A stretch of DNA of 64,000 nt from Rhizobium sp. RM (GTDB lineage Bacteria > Pseudomonadota > Alphaproteobacteria > Rhizobiales > Rhizobiaceae), in contig NZ_JACAWV010000023.1 of assembly GCF_013390595.1 (NCBI RefSeq), positions 248,001 to 312,000 of the forward strand, read 5' to 3'. The first letter of the stretch is position 1. The number at the start of each line of letters is the position of its first letter. Position numbers and translations under genes: made by a program. Of this stretch, positions 18,112 through 29,817 are shown piece after piece. The notes below the pieces were generated by a model that was not told the DNA's origin, ran no database searches, and worked only from the letters and a program-made list of their open reading frames with translations.

Positions 18112-19119
18112 TCAGGGGCTTTCCCAGCGTCCGCTCGTCGTCGAGCGCATCAGCGCGTCTATCGCCTTCATGTTGGCGACAGCGTCGTCGAGGCCTTCGG
18201 AAAGCGGCGTTCCTGTCAAAATGGCAGATGCGAAGGCATCGACCTGTTCGCGATACTGGTCGACGGGATCGATAATGATCTCCTCGCATCCGCCGCCGGA
18301 GAGATCACGCCCGTCATCAATCGCGATCACCGTCACCTCATCTGCCGGGGCGTTGAACGGCACCTTTATCTCGATACGACCGCGGGTCCCCAGGATCGTT
18401 ACTTTCTGGGTCAGCGCCAGTTGCGTCGCGCAGGTGAAAACAAGCTGGCGCGCGCCTGGAAACTCCATCAGCCCGCTCGTCAGCCTATCTGTGCCGAACG
18501 CCGGATCACGCTCCATCAAGGCGATGGCGCGCAACGGCTCGGCATCAAACAGAAAACGCGCTGTATTGATGGCGTAACAACCGACGTCGAACAGCCCACC
18601 GCCACCAATCGATGCCTGGTTTCGAACATTCGCTGGATCATCGAGATAATAGGAAAAGATCGTCTGGATCGCCCTGAACTCTCCGATGCGCCCCTCCGCA
18701 ATGAGAGCTTTCGCCCGTTTCCACTGCGGATGGTGACGCACCATAAACGCTTCAGCGACAGGAAGCTGCGCCTTAGCCTGCGCTTTTGCCAACACCGCGG
18801 CTTCTTCTGCATTGAGTGCGATCGGCTTTTCGCAAAGCACAGGTTTGCCACGCTCCAGCGCCTTGAGGGTCATGGGCACGTGAAGGTGATTGGGGAGCGG
18901 ATTATAAATGGCATCCACCTCTGGATCGGCGAGCAACTCCTCGTAGCTGCCATAGGGCTTGGCAATCCCGAAAGATGCCGCGGTTTCCTCGGCCTTGGTC
19001 AGGTCACGCGACGCAATCGCTGTGACCCTGCCAAGACGACTGGATTGAATGGCCGGGATAACGGCCTTGACCGCAATCCCTGCACAGCCAAGCACACCCC
19101 ATCTAATTGTCTTTGTCAT
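18112..19119 (-). CDS. socC: Gfo/Idh/MocA sugar oxidoreductase SocC
   Basis: A 335-aa NAD(P)-dependent sugar dehydrogenase. The N-terminal Rossmann motif is WGVLGCAGIAVKAV and the catalytic CEKPIAL motif lies near residue 95. The start at 19119 gives MTKTIRWGVLG and lies 22 bp after socB. In the soc scheme the corresponding enzyme is a sugar oxidoreductase acting on the sugar part of an Amadori opine or related compound. The assignment rests on family plus gene order; precise chemistry is not visible. Confidence 0.78.
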   Translation of the reverse strand: MTKTIRWGVLGCAGIAVKAVIPAIQSSRLGRVTAIASRDLTKAEETAASFGIAKPYGSYEELLADPEVDAIYNPLPNHLHVPMTLKALERGKPVLCEKPIALNAEEAAVLAKAQAKAQLPVAEAFMVRHHPQWKRAKALIAEGRIGEFRAIQTIFSYYLDDPANVRNQASIGGGGLFDVGCYAINTARFLFDAEPLRAIALMERDPAFGTDRLTSGLMEFPGARQLVFTCATQLALTQKVTILGTRGRIEIKVPFNAPADEVTVIAIDDGRDLSGGGCEEIIIDPVDQYREQVDAFASAILTGTPLSEGLDDAVANMKAIDALMRSTTSGRWESP

Positions 19120-19141
19120 TGTCTTCTCCTGCGCGCCGATC

Positions 19142-20650
19142 TCACAGCACTTCCGCAAGGAAGCGCTGAAGGCGCGGGCTTTGCGGATGATCAAAAATTG
19201 CTGCGGGCGTTCCTGCCTCGACAACACGCCCCTCATCCATGAACACAACCTGGTCCGCCACACGCCGGGCAAAGCCCATCTCATGGGTCACGACGATCAT
19301 CGTCATGCCCTGTTTTCCAAGGTCGGCCATGAGGTTGAGAACACCCTTCACCAGTTCCGGATCGAGAGCACTTGTCACCTCATCGAACAGGATGACTTCC
19401 GGCTCCATCGCCAAGGCACGGGCAATTGCCACGCGTTGCTGCTGACCACCAGAAAGACCACCTGGCCGATGGTGCTGACGGCTCGCCAGACCGACATCGG
19501 CAAGGCGTGCCTTGGCGATACGCTCGGCCTCTGCCTTGGACATGCCCTTGATCTTCGTGAGCGACAACATGACGTTTTCAAGCGCTGTGTGATCGGGGAA
19601 GAGATTGAAATGCTGGAAAACCATACCGACACGACGGCGCAATCGTTCCGGCTTCATCGCAAGAATGCTCTGCCCGTCAACCAGGATGTCGCCGCTTTTC
19701 GGCTCGACCAGACGGTTAAGGCAGCGCAGCAGCGTCGACTTTCCAGAACCGGACGGTCCAATAATGCATGTGACACTTCCGGCCTTGACCTGTAGATCGA
19801 CGCCTTTCAGGACATCGAGGTCACCATAGGCCATATCGAGCTGGCGAACATCCACACTACCGCCCGTGAACGACGATTGGGTGGAGCGAGAGGCGCTGTC
19901 GAGTTCACGGACCTCTTCAAGACCGCTGGTGATCGCTGTTGGGCGTTGTTTACCGACCCGAAGACGAAAGTCGATCGCGTTGACGACATGTGTCAGCGGA
20001 ACAGTAACGACGAGATAAAAGATGCCCGCGAGCAAGAGTGGTGACAGGTTGCCGGTTACGACAGCCTGGTCCTGGCCAACACGGAAGATTTCCCGTTCCG
20101 AGGCCAATAGCCCCAGAAAATAGACAAGGCTGGAATCTTTCACATTGCCGATAAACTGGTTGACCAATGCCGGCAGCACTCGGCGCACACCCTGCGGCAC
20201 CACGATCAGCCGCATCCCCTGCCCGTAGCTCATGCTGAGCGCCCGGCAAGCCTCCATCTGCCCGCGCTCGACGCTCTGGATGCCAGACCGGAAAATCTCG
20301 CCAATGTAGGCGCCAGCAATCAGGCTGAGCGCAAGGATGCCAAGCGGGTAAGGCGATGGGCCGAACAATTCGCGCCCGAGGCGGGCAAATCCCTGACCGA
20401 TCAAAAGAATGGTCACGATGGCTGGAAGTCCGCGAAAGATATCCGTGTAGATACGGGCAGGTATACGCAGCCACGCAGAGCGCGATATGCCCATGATAGC
20501 GAGTATCATGCCGATCACGACACCGAGCACCGTCGATGCGGCAGCCAGGATCAGCGTATTCTTCAATCCAACCGTAATCATGGTCGGCAGGACTTCTGCC
20601 ATAGCATTCCAGTCAAGGAAGCTGCGACGTAAGTTCTCGAGCCAGTTCAT
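19142..20650 (-). CDS. socB: Fused amino-acid ABC permease-ATPase SocB
   Basis: A 502-aa fusion. Residues about 1-230 are a HisM/GlnP-type permease (NTLILAAASTVLGVVIGMIL, EIFRSGIQSVERGQMEA). Residues about 260-502 are a GlnQ-type ATPase with Walker [18 protein letters not shown], signature [16 protein letters not shown] and Walker B VILFDEVTSALDPE. The same fusion of membrane and ATPase halves was reported for SocB. It imports the ligand bound by SocA. There is no stop or frameshift at the junction. Confidence 0.85.
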   Translation of the reverse strand: MNWLENLRRSFLDWNAMAEVLPTMITVGLKNTLILAAASTVLGVVIGMILAIMGISRSAWLRIPARIYTDIFRGLPAIVTILLIGQGFARLGRELFGPSPYPLGILALSLIAGAYIGEIFRSGIQSVERGQMEACRALSMSYGQGMRLIVVPQGVRRVLPALVNQFIGNVKDSSLVYFLGLLASEREIFRVGQDQAVVTGNLSPLLLAGIFYLVVTVPLTHVVNAIDFRLRVGKQRPTAITSGLEEVRELDSASRSTQSSFTGGSVDVRQLDMAYGDLDVLKGVDLQVKAGSVTCIIGPSGSGKSTLLRCLNRLVEPKSGDILVDGQSILAMKPERLRRRVGMVFQHFNLFPDHTALENVMLSLTKIKGMSKAEAERIAKARLADVGLASRQHHRPGGLSGGQQQRVAIARALAMEPEVILFDEVTSALDPELVKGVLNLMADLGKQGMTMIVVTHEMGFARRVADQVVFMDEGRVVEAGTPAAIFDHPQSPRLQRFLAEVL

Positions 20651-20676
20651 CTGATATTCCCCTGCATGAAGAAAAG

Positions 20677-20704
20677 CCGGTCCGACCCCGGGGAGCCGGA
20701 CCGG
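20677..20704 (-). other. Hairpin between socA and socB
   Basis: Arms CCGGTCCG (20677-20684) and CGGACCGG (20697-20704) around a loop that itself contains CCCCGGGG. It lies 10 bp past the socA stop with no T-run, so it is likely an mRNA-stabilising hairpin that favours binding-protein synthesis. Confidence 0.5.
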
Positions 20705-20713
20705 GAGGTGGCA

Positions 20714-21553
20714 TCACTGCTTGGGAAGATAAGCTTCTGGCATCGGCGTACCCGGGAACCACTTCTCGTGCAGCTTCTTCCAGGTGCCGTCCTGCATTGC
20801 GGCATGCAGTTCCTTGTTCAGCGCGTCGCGCAACGCATCGTTGCCCTTTCGGATGACGAAGCCGGCAGGCGCATCGAAGCTTGGAACATTGACAGCAATC
20901 TTGAGTGCCGGGTAACGGCCGGAGTAATCCTTCGCTGCCTCGTAGTCGAGGAAGTGGGCGTCGATCGTGCCATTGTTGAGGGCCGAGACGGCCGTGTTGT
21001 TATCGGGGAATTTTACGAGATCAGCATCTGCGAAGTTCTTCTGGGCATAGATTTCCTGCAGGGTCCCCTGCACGACACCAAGGCGCTTACCCTTGAGACC
21101 GGCTGCATCCTTGATGCTTGCCTCCGGTGTCAGCACAGTGAGATAACCGGCGAGGTAACCATCAGAAAAGTCCACAGTCTCCTTGCGCTTGGCGGTCGTT
21201 CCGATTGCGGCAGCGGCAACATCAAAGCGGCTGTTTGCGACTGACGGCATGAGAGCGGCAAACTCCTGGCCGGTAAAGATGACCTGATCTTTCTTGAAAC
21301 CGAGACGCTCGGCGACATTGAGGAAGAGCTCGATATCAAAACCGGTAAAACTGCCGTCTGCGGTGGTGAAGGCGTAAGGCTTGGCGTCGCCCATCGTGCC
21401 AACGCTGATTGTACCTGCGTCGATCAGGCCATAGGGATTTTCTGCAGCATGGGCCGGGATGGCACTGACCGAGGCCGAAAGACCAACGGCAAGTCCCAGA
21501 ATGGCTGCACGAACTCTGGTGAAAGGTGACGTTATTGCTTGTGAAAATGTCAT
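20714..21553 (-). CDS. socA: Periplasmic amino-acid-type binding protein SocA
   Basis: A 279-aa family 3 solute-binding protein. The signal peptide covers about residues 1-36 (cleavage after AIPAHA). The mature part has [23 protein letters not shown] and [15 protein letters not shown], the usual ligand-pocket segments. The ATG at 21553 is preferred over longer readings because it directly precedes the signal peptide. It is the first gene of socABCD, and two operator-like palindromes lie 129 bp or more upstream. The predicted ligand is deoxyfructosyl glutamine or a similar Amadori compound (inference from the soc layout). Confidence 0.8.
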   Translation of the reverse strand: MTFSQAITSPFTRVRAAILGLAVGLSASVSAIPAHAAENPYGLIDAGTISVGTMGDAKPYAFTTADGSFTGFDIELFLNVAERLGFKKDQVIFTGQEFAALMPSVANSRFDVAAAAIGTTAKRKETVDFSDGYLAGYLTVLTPEASIKDAAGLKGKRLGVVQGTLQEIYAQKNFADADLVKFPDNNTAVSALNNGTIDAHFLDYEAAKDYSGRYPALKIAVNVPSFDAPAGFVIRKGNDALRDALNKELHAAMQDGTWKKLHEKWFPGTPMPEAYLPKQ

Positions 21554-21680
21554 TGGTTCATTCTCCTCTGGTGGTAACGTTTTGCGATTTTTGAAGCCAC
21601 ACGGGTCCCACCCGGACGAAGACATTGCAGCTCGCGTCCGGACCATGTGATCACATGCCGATGAATTAGAAATTTCATTA

Positions 21681-21718
21681 TGAGACCGGTCTCTTTCTCT
21701 ATTGAGACCGGTCTCTTT
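21681..21718. promoter_or_regulatory. Two identical palindromic operators between socA and socR
   Basis: The 16-mer TGAGACCGGTCTCTTT occurs exactly twice (21681-21696 and 21703-21718). Each holds the perfect 12-bp palindrome GAGACCGGTCTC, and the palindromes are 22 bp apart centre to centre, two helical turns. The sites lie in the divergent socA/socR region. They are the likely binding sites of the LacI-type SocR for itself and for socABCD. Confidence 0.75.
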
Positions 21719-21781
21719 GATTTCAGTCAATTGTTATCTTCGCATTTGCTACTCGTCAATATCTCTTGTAAGGCTTGTTTC

Positions 21782-22867
21782 ATGGAACCGAATTCGCCCC
21801 AAAACAGCTCCGTGACCGTCGCCGATGTCGCCCGCAAGGCAGGCGTCTCGAAAGCGACGGCGGCGCGCGTCCTGGGCGGATACGGAACCGTCAGCGAACG
21901 TGTTCGCGAGATCGTCACGGAAGCTGCCCGTGCGCTGGACTACCGTCCGAACGAACTCGCCCGCAGCATGACGACAGGACGCTCGGGCACGATCGGGGTT
22001 GTCGTCGGGGATATCGAGAACCCGTTCTTCAGCCTCGCCATGCGCGGCATCACCGATGTCGCTCGCCAAGCCGGCTTCACGGTTATTCTCATCAATTCAG
22101 GCGAGGACGTCAGCGCGGAAAAAGAAGCGATCCGCACACTGCTCGCAAAGCGCGTCGATGGCCTGATTGTTTCACCCGCCAAGGAAAGCGACGTCGAGCA
22201 CTTGCGGGAGGTTGCCCGTTCAGGACGCCCTCTCGCCTTGCTTGATCGGGCAATAGAGGCCTTCGAGGTCGATACCGTAATCGCCGATGATCGGAATGCT
22301 GCAGAAGGCGTCACACGCCAGCTGATCGCCCTTGGACATCGGCGCATCGCCTATCTGACCGCCTGCGACACGCCTGACCATATGTTCCGCTCACCAGGCG
22401 ACATCAACACCGGATCGGTCCGTCGCCGCGTTGAGGGTTACCTCGACATCTGTCACGACGCAGGCTTCAGCAAAAGCGAAACAACTGTTCAGATGGGCGC
22501 ATCGACGCCTGAACTTGCCAGTGACATTGCAAGGGCGATGCTTGAAGCGAAGGATCGTCCGACTGCGATCATTGCATCTGATAGTGTTATCGGACTTGAA
22601 GTGTTCAAGACGGCAAGAGCAATAGGCCTTTCGATCCCCGACGATCTTTCTCTCATTTCCTTTCATGACGCCGATTGGACAGCGGTCACCTCTCCGCCTG
22701 TCACAGTGGTACGCCAACCTGTCTACCGGCTTGGTGAGATGGCGGCAAAGCTGCTTGTCGAACGCCTTAGCGGATTTGATGCCGCAGCCCGACGCGTGGT
22801 GCTGGAAACAGAGGTGATCCAGCGTGCCTCGATTGCGAGCCCCTTGGGAACATCCGTTTCTTCGTGA
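21782..22867 (+). CDS. socR: LacI-family repressor SocR
   Basis: A 361-aa LacI/GalR regulator. The helix-turn-helix is VTVADVARKAGVSKATAARVLGG at residues 10-32, and a periplasmic-binding-protein-like effector domain starts near GTIGVVVGDIENPFFS. The ATG at 21782 gives MEPNSPQNSS; an upstream reading would cross the operators. It is divergent from socABCD. In the described soc system SocR represses itself and socABCD. The twin palindromes 64-101 bp upstream fit this. Confidence 0.85.
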   Translation: MEPNSPQNSSVTVADVARKAGVSKATAARVLGGYGTVSERVREIVTEAARALDYRPNELARSMTTGRSGTIGVVVGDIENPFFSLAMRGITDVARQAGFTVILINSGEDVSAEKEAIRTLLAKRVDGLIVSPAKESDVEHLREVARSGRPLALLDRAIEAFEVDTVIADDRNAAEGVTRQLIALGHRRIAYLTACDTPDHMFRSPGDINTGSVRRRVEGYLDICHDAGFSKSETTVQMGASTPELASDIARAMLEAKDRPTAIIASDSVIGLEVFKTARAIGLSIPDDLSLISFHDADWTAVTSPPVTVVRQPVYRLGEMAAKLLVERLSGFDAAARRVVLETEVIQRASIASPLGTSVSS

Positions 22868-22900
22868 AGCCGCCCCGGCGATCGTGCCGGGGCCTGCTTC
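22866..22900. terminator. Bidirectional terminator between socR and the BA14K gene
   Basis: Inner arms GCCCCGGC (22872-22879) and GCCGGGGC (22886-22893), with outer pairing GAAGC/GCTTC. It sits between two convergent genes and is followed by CTTCTTTG. Confidence 0.6.
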
Positions 22901-22909
22901 TTTGAGCAA

Positions 22910-23377
22910 TCAGTTGAAAGGCGACAGGCATTGTGCGCGCACACCGGCATGCGGCACGTAGGAATTGTCCGCAGCCCGGTAACTCCTGTATCTTTTCGCG
23001 CACCATGCATAATGATCCGGGGAAAGCGCCCGCTCGTCTATATGCCTTGCTCCCGGCGGCGGCAGTGGAGGCGGATTTCCATTGTCTGGGGGCGGCGGCA
23101 TTTCCTGCGCGTTACCGGCGACGGCTCCGCCGACGATCGCGCCGGCCGCAAAGGCAGCCAGAGGATACCACCATCCGTCGGGCCCACGTCTGTAACCGTC
23201 ACGCCCCTCGCGGAGGCCGTGGTAACCGTTCCACTCGCCGGGCGCGTTTTGCGCGACCAGGATTTCAGTCCCATGCAGCAGATCAAAAGGCGCAGCCATC
23301 GCAGGCGGCGTCATCACAAATGTCACGGTGACCATGGCGGCAAACGCGAGGCTGGCTTTCCTGCCAAATTGTTTCAT
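22910..23377 (-). CDS. BA14K-family secreted/envelope protein
   Basis: A 155-aa protein. A signal-like hydrophobic stretch ends at TPPAMAAP, followed by a glycine/tryptophan-rich part, a short membrane or glycine-zipper segment (AAFAAGAIVGGAVAG), a proline-rich linker (MPPPPDNGNPPPLPPP) and the BA14K core HYAWCAKRYRSYRAADNSYVP ending in C. BA14K proteins are envelope proteins of Rhizobiales, and the Brucella member is immunoreactive and lectin-like. The start at 23377 gives MKQFGRKASL. It stands alone, convergent to socR. Confidence 0.82.
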   Translation of the reverse strand: MKQFGRKASLAFAAMVTVTFVMTPPAMAAPFDLLHGTEILVAQNAPGEWNGYHGLREGRDGYRRGPDGWWYPLAAFAAGAIVGGAVAGNAQEMPPPPDNGNPPPLPPPGARHIDERALSPDHYAWCAKRYRSYRAADNSYVPHAGVRAQCLSPFN

Positions 23378-23604
23378 TCCATTCTCCTTTTTTCGGTCGG
23401 CTAAGAAGCGGAAGAAAACGAGGGTATTCGTGGCGGGAGAGTGGCGATTTCGGGCGGGAAACAACTTATAAAAAACCGGCAAGTTTCAGATACGGAAACT
23501 GCCGCCACGCAATTTTTGATATACAATACATTACCAAATCATCGTTGCCGTACTCGATGTCCGAAGCCTAGTGTGCCGTCTTGATCTGTTAAATCGAGAA
23601 TGCA

Positions 23605-23703
23605 ATGTCGACCTTTGGTAGCCTTATAATCCTCGTTTTTCTGGCAATTGGTATTTTCGCCTTCTATCGGTGGGCATCATGCGACACCGGGAGGCAAGAT
23701 TAG
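23605..23703 (+). CDS. Possible 32-aa single-pass membrane peptide
   Basis: The short frame starts [20 protein letters not shown], giving one strong hydrophobic segment, and ends [12 protein letters not shown]. It stops 16 bp before the acyl carrier protein start. The ribosome binding site is weak (CGAGAA). It could be a small membrane protein or a leader. The 227 bp before it (23378-23604) show AT-rich sequence near 23510-23540 and nothing else clear. Confidence 0.35.
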   Translation: MSTFGSLIILVFLAIGIFAFYRWASCDTGRQD

Positions 23704-23719
23704 AACTGAGGTGACGATA

Positions 23720-23986
23720 ATGAATGTTCCGAACCAAATTGAACCTGCAAACTACGACGTTGCGGCCCGCGTGACGCAGATCATCGTAGAGCAACTCGGG
23801 GTGGACGCCGACAAAGTCACCAACGAGGCGAGTTTTTCCGACGATCTGAATGCAGATTCCCTCGAAGTCGTACAGATCGTCATGGAAATCGAAGAGGCGT
23901 TCAATCTTGAAATTCCGGATAAGGCGGCAGACAAGATCATCACCGTCGGAGATGCCATCCGTTTCATAGAAACGGCCAAAGGCTGA
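23720..23986 (+). CDS. Stand-alone acyl carrier protein (AcpP paralogue)
   Basis: An 88-aa acidic four-helix carrier. The phosphopantetheine site is [19 protein letters not shown], with the Ser in DSL near residue 48. Close similarity to AcpP over its length is evident ([32 protein letters not shown]), with an extra N-terminal stretch [12 protein letters not shown]. The housekeeping acpP normally sits with fabD/fabG/fabF, so this is a second copy serving a special acylation or synthase. No partner enzyme is adjacent. Confidence 0.85.
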   Translation: MNVPNQIEPANYDVAARVTQIIVEQLGVDADKVTNEASFSDDLNADSLEVVQIVMEIEEAFNLEIPDKAADKIITVGDAIRFIETAKG

Positions 23987-24008
23987 ACGGTAGACTGAAA
24001 CTCACGAT

Positions 24009-27132
<3,124 letters not shown>

Positions 27133-27138
27133 CAATCC

Positions 27139-27154
27139 ATAATCCAGAGGTTAT
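27139..27154. promoter_or_regulatory. Candidate PcaQ box before pcaD
   Basis: ATAATC-CAGA-GGTTAT, a 6-4-6 inverted repeat close to the PcaQ site described in Sinorhizobium (ATAACC-N4-GGTTAA). It lies 70 bp upstream of pcaD and 6 bp before the pcaQ start, fitting activation of pca and autoregulation. Confidence 0.65.
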
Positions 27155-27224
27155 CATTTTCATCGATAAACTCATTTTACTTAACCGTATGGCACTTGCA
27201 ATATCGCCGGCAGGAGGAGTCATC

Positions 27225-28022
27225 ATGAATTTTCTGCGTTCTGGCGACAACGCGATCCACTTCCGCGCCACGGGACTTGGCAGCGGAAAGCCAGTCATCG
27301 CCTTTATCAATTCGCTTGGAACAGACTTTCGCATCTGGCAGCCCGTCATTGATGCGCTTGGCGAAAACTACGCCTTTGTGCTGCACGACAAGCGCGGACA
27401 TGGTTTGTCCGATATTGGCGCTACGCCCTACTCGATCGACGATCACGTCGATGACCTGATCGCGTTGCTCGATCATCTCGGCGTCAAGAAGGCGATCATC
27501 TGGGGTCTATCGGTTGGTGGCCTGATCGCGCAGGGCCTTTTCGCCCGCCGCCCCGATTTGGCGCAGGCACTCGTGCTCAGCAACACGGCCCACAAGATCG
27601 GCACAGCCGACATGTGGAACGGCCGCATCGAAAAGATCTCCGCCGATGGCCTGTCATCTCTGATCGACCCGGTCATGGAGCGCTGGTTCACACCGGCATT
27701 CCGCGATCCGTCGAACGTGATTTACGCCGGCGCACGCAACATGTTGGCCCGCCAGCCGGCAGAGGGCTACAGCGGCACCTGTGCAGCAATTCGCGACGCG
27801 GACTTTACCGAAGCCACTCGCCGCATCTCGGTCCCGACACTCTGCGTCGCGGGCGATGGCGACGGCTCGACGCCGCCTGAGCTGATAGAGACGCTCGCTA
27901 GCCTGATACCGGGTGCACGCTCCATCACCATTGAGCAATGCGGCCACATTCCCTGCCTTGAGCAACCGACGGCCTATGCAAAAGCCGTCAGTGATTTTCT
28001 CAATACCTTGCCGGAGGCCTAA
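27225..28022 (+). CDS. pcaD: 3-oxoadipate enol-lactonase
   Basis: A 265-aa alpha/beta hydrolase that opens beta-ketoadipate enol-lactone to beta-ketoadipate. The nucleophile elbow is GLSVGGL, the acid lies in GDGDGSTPPE and the histidine is in QCGHIPCLEQP. The ATG at 27225 follows GGAGGAGTC. It is first in pcaDCHGB, with 3 bp to pcaC. The order pcaDCHGB is typical of Rhizobiaceae. Confidence 0.93.
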   Translation: MNFLRSGDNAIHFRATGLGSGKPVIAFINSLGTDFRIWQPVIDALGENYAFVLHDKRGHGLSDIGATPYSIDDHVDDLIALLDHLGVKKAIIWGLSVGGLIAQGLFARRPDLAQALVLSNTAHKIGTADMWNGRIEKISADGLSSLIDPVMERWFTPAFRDPSNVIYAGARNMLARQPAEGYSGTCAAIRDADFTEATRRISVPTLCVAGDGDGSTPPELIETLASLIPGARSITIEQCGHIPCLEQPTAYAKAVSDFLNTLPEA

Positions 28023-28025
28023 TCG

Positions 28026-28436
28026 ATGGCTGAAAATAAAGACAGATTTGAACGCGGCATGAAAACGCGTCGCTCGGTTCTGGGCGATGCCCATGTCGAT
28101 CGCGCTGAAGCTGTGACCACCCCGTTCGACCAACCTTTCCAACAGCTTATTACAGAGTCCGCTTGGGGAACCGTGTGGTCTGGCAACCATTGGACAAAAC
28201 GTGAGCGTTCGATGGTCACCATCGCTTTGCTTGCAGCGCTTGGACAGGATGAAGAACTTGCAATGCATGTGCGCGCAACCGTCAATACCGGCGCGACAGA
28301 CGAAGACATTCGCGAGGCGTTGTTGCATGTTGCAATCTATGCCGGGGTTCCTGCCGCAAACCACGCCTTCAAGATCGCCAAGCTTGCGCTGGCAAGCATG
28401 CGCGCCGATAGTTCTCGTGAGGAGGAGACGAAATGA
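28026..28436 (+). CDS. pcaC: 4-carboxymuconolactone decarboxylase
   Basis: A 136-aa AhpD/CMD-fold protein that decarboxylates gamma-carboxymuconolactone to the enol-lactone used by PcaD. Family segments [35 protein letters not shown] and [19 protein letters not shown] are intact. It overlaps pcaH by ATGA. Confidence 0.93.
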   Translation: MAENKDRFERGMKTRRSVLGDAHVDRAEAVTTPFDQPFQQLITESAWGTVWSGNHWTKRERSMVTIALLAALGQDEELAMHVRATVNTGATDEDIREALLHVAIYAGVPAANHAFKIAKLALASMRADSSREEETK

Positions 28437-29173
28437 GCAACACACCGCCCGAAACTGGGCCGTTCTTCGCACGTGACCGAGACATCCATCCACCAGCTTT
28501 TGCACCGGGCTACAAGACCTCGATCCTGCGGTCACCGCAGCGCGCGCTGATTTCGCTGGATGGCACCAAAAGCGAGATCACCGGGCCGGTTTTCGGCCAT
28601 AACATGCTGAACGAACTGGATAACGACCTCATCCTCAACTATGCGCGGCCCGGCGAAATGCCGATCGGCCCCCGTATTCTTGTTCACGGCCGGGTTATCG
28701 ATGAACGAGGCCGTGGCGTCGAAGGGGCGCTTGTCGAATTTTGGCAGGCCAACGCAGGTGGACGTTACCGTCACAAGAAGGAATCCTATCTTGCGGCGAT
28801 CGATCCAAATTTCGGTGGTGTTGGCCGCACGATTACTGACGAGAATGGCTATTACTGGTTCAAGACGATCCAGCCCGGCGCCTATCCCTGGCCAAACGGT
28901 GTGAACGACTGGCGTCCGGCCCACATCCATTTCTCGGTCTTCGGCCACGGTTTTTCACAGCGCCTGATCACACAGATGTATTTCGAGGGCGATCCGATGA
29001 TCTGGAATTGTCCCATCGTCAAAACCATTCCTGACGAAGACGCGATCAGGCGATTGATTGCACCGCTCGACATGAATTCCACTATCCCGATGGATATGCG
29101 TGCTTACAAATTCGATATCGTGCTGCGCGGTCGCCGTTCGACAGTATTCGAGAACCGCATGGAGGGTAACTGA
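28433..29173 (+). CDS. pcaH: Protocatechuate 3,4-dioxygenase beta subunit
   Basis: A 246-aa intradiol dioxygenase subunit that carries the catalytic Fe(III). The iron ligands are visible: Tyr in [10 protein letters not shown], Tyr in PGAYPWPNG, and the two His in [14 protein letters not shown]. With PcaG it cleaves protocatechuate to 3-carboxy-cis,cis-muconate. It is separated from pcaG by 2 bp. Confidence 0.95.
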   Translation: MSNTPPETGPFFARDRDIHPPAFAPGYKTSILRSPQRALISLDGTKSEITGPVFGHNMLNELDNDLILNYARPGEMPIGPRILVHGRVIDERGRGVEGALVEFWQANAGGRYRHKKESYLAAIDPNFGGVGRTITDENGYYWFKTIQPGAYPWPNGVNDWRPAHIHFSVFGHGFSQRLITQMYFEGDPMIWNCPIVKTIPDEDAIRRLIAPLDMNSTIPMDMRAYKFDIVLRGRRSTVFENRMEGN

Positions 29174-29175
29174 CC

Positions 29176-29796
29176 ATGGTTCAGCCGCTCAACTACTTCA
29201 AAGAAACCTCCTCGCAGACGGCAGGGCCCTACGTTCACATCGGTTGCACACCGAACTTCGTGGGTATTGAAGGCATCTTCGAAAAAGATCTTGGCTCGGG
29301 CGCGCTCTATAACGACAATGCCCTCGGCCAACGCATCACCGTGCGCGGCACGGTCTACGATGGCGGCGGCAATGCGCTCAAGGATGCCTTGATCGAAATC
29401 TGGCAGGCGGATTCGAACGGGCTCTACAACAGTCCGAGCGAAACGCGTGGTGCCGCCGATCCCAACTTCATTGGCTGGGGGCGCTCGCCGGGCGACATGG
29501 ACACCGGCGAATTCGTGTTCGAAACCATCAAACCAGGCCCTGTCCCCTTCAAGGGGGGCCGCGTGATGGCACCGCATATCACGTTCTGGATTGTTGCACG
29601 CGGCATCAATATCGGACTGCATACCCGCATGTATTTCCCGGAGGAGCAGGAAGCCAATGCCGCCGATCCGGTGCTTGCCCGCGTCGAGCATAAAAGCCGG
29701 CTTGCAACACTGATCGCCACCAGGGAAGAAGGGAACACCTATCGTTTCGACATTCGCCTGCAGGGCGAAGGCGAGACCGTGTTCTTCGATATCTGA
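29176..29796 (+). CDS. pcaG: Protocatechuate 3,4-dioxygenase alpha subunit
   Basis: A 206-aa structural partner of PcaH. The N-terminus has KETSSQTAGPYVHIG, and the core shows DALIEIWQADSNGLYNSP and PHITFWIVARGINIGLHTRMYF. It lacks the beta-type HIH ligand pair (it has PHITFW), as expected of the non-catalytic alpha chain. Confidence 0.95.
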   Translation: MVQPLNYFKETSSQTAGPYVHIGCTPNFVGIEGIFEKDLGSGALYNDNALGQRITVRGTVYDGGGNALKDALIEIWQADSNGLYNSPSETRGAADPNFIGWGRSPGDMDTGEFVFETIKPGPVPFKGGRVMAPHITFWIVARGINIGLHTRMYFPEEQEANAADPVLARVEHKSRLATLIATREEGNTYRFDIRLQGEGETVFFDI

Positions 29797-29817
29797 CCAG
29801 ACATACCGGAACCAGAC

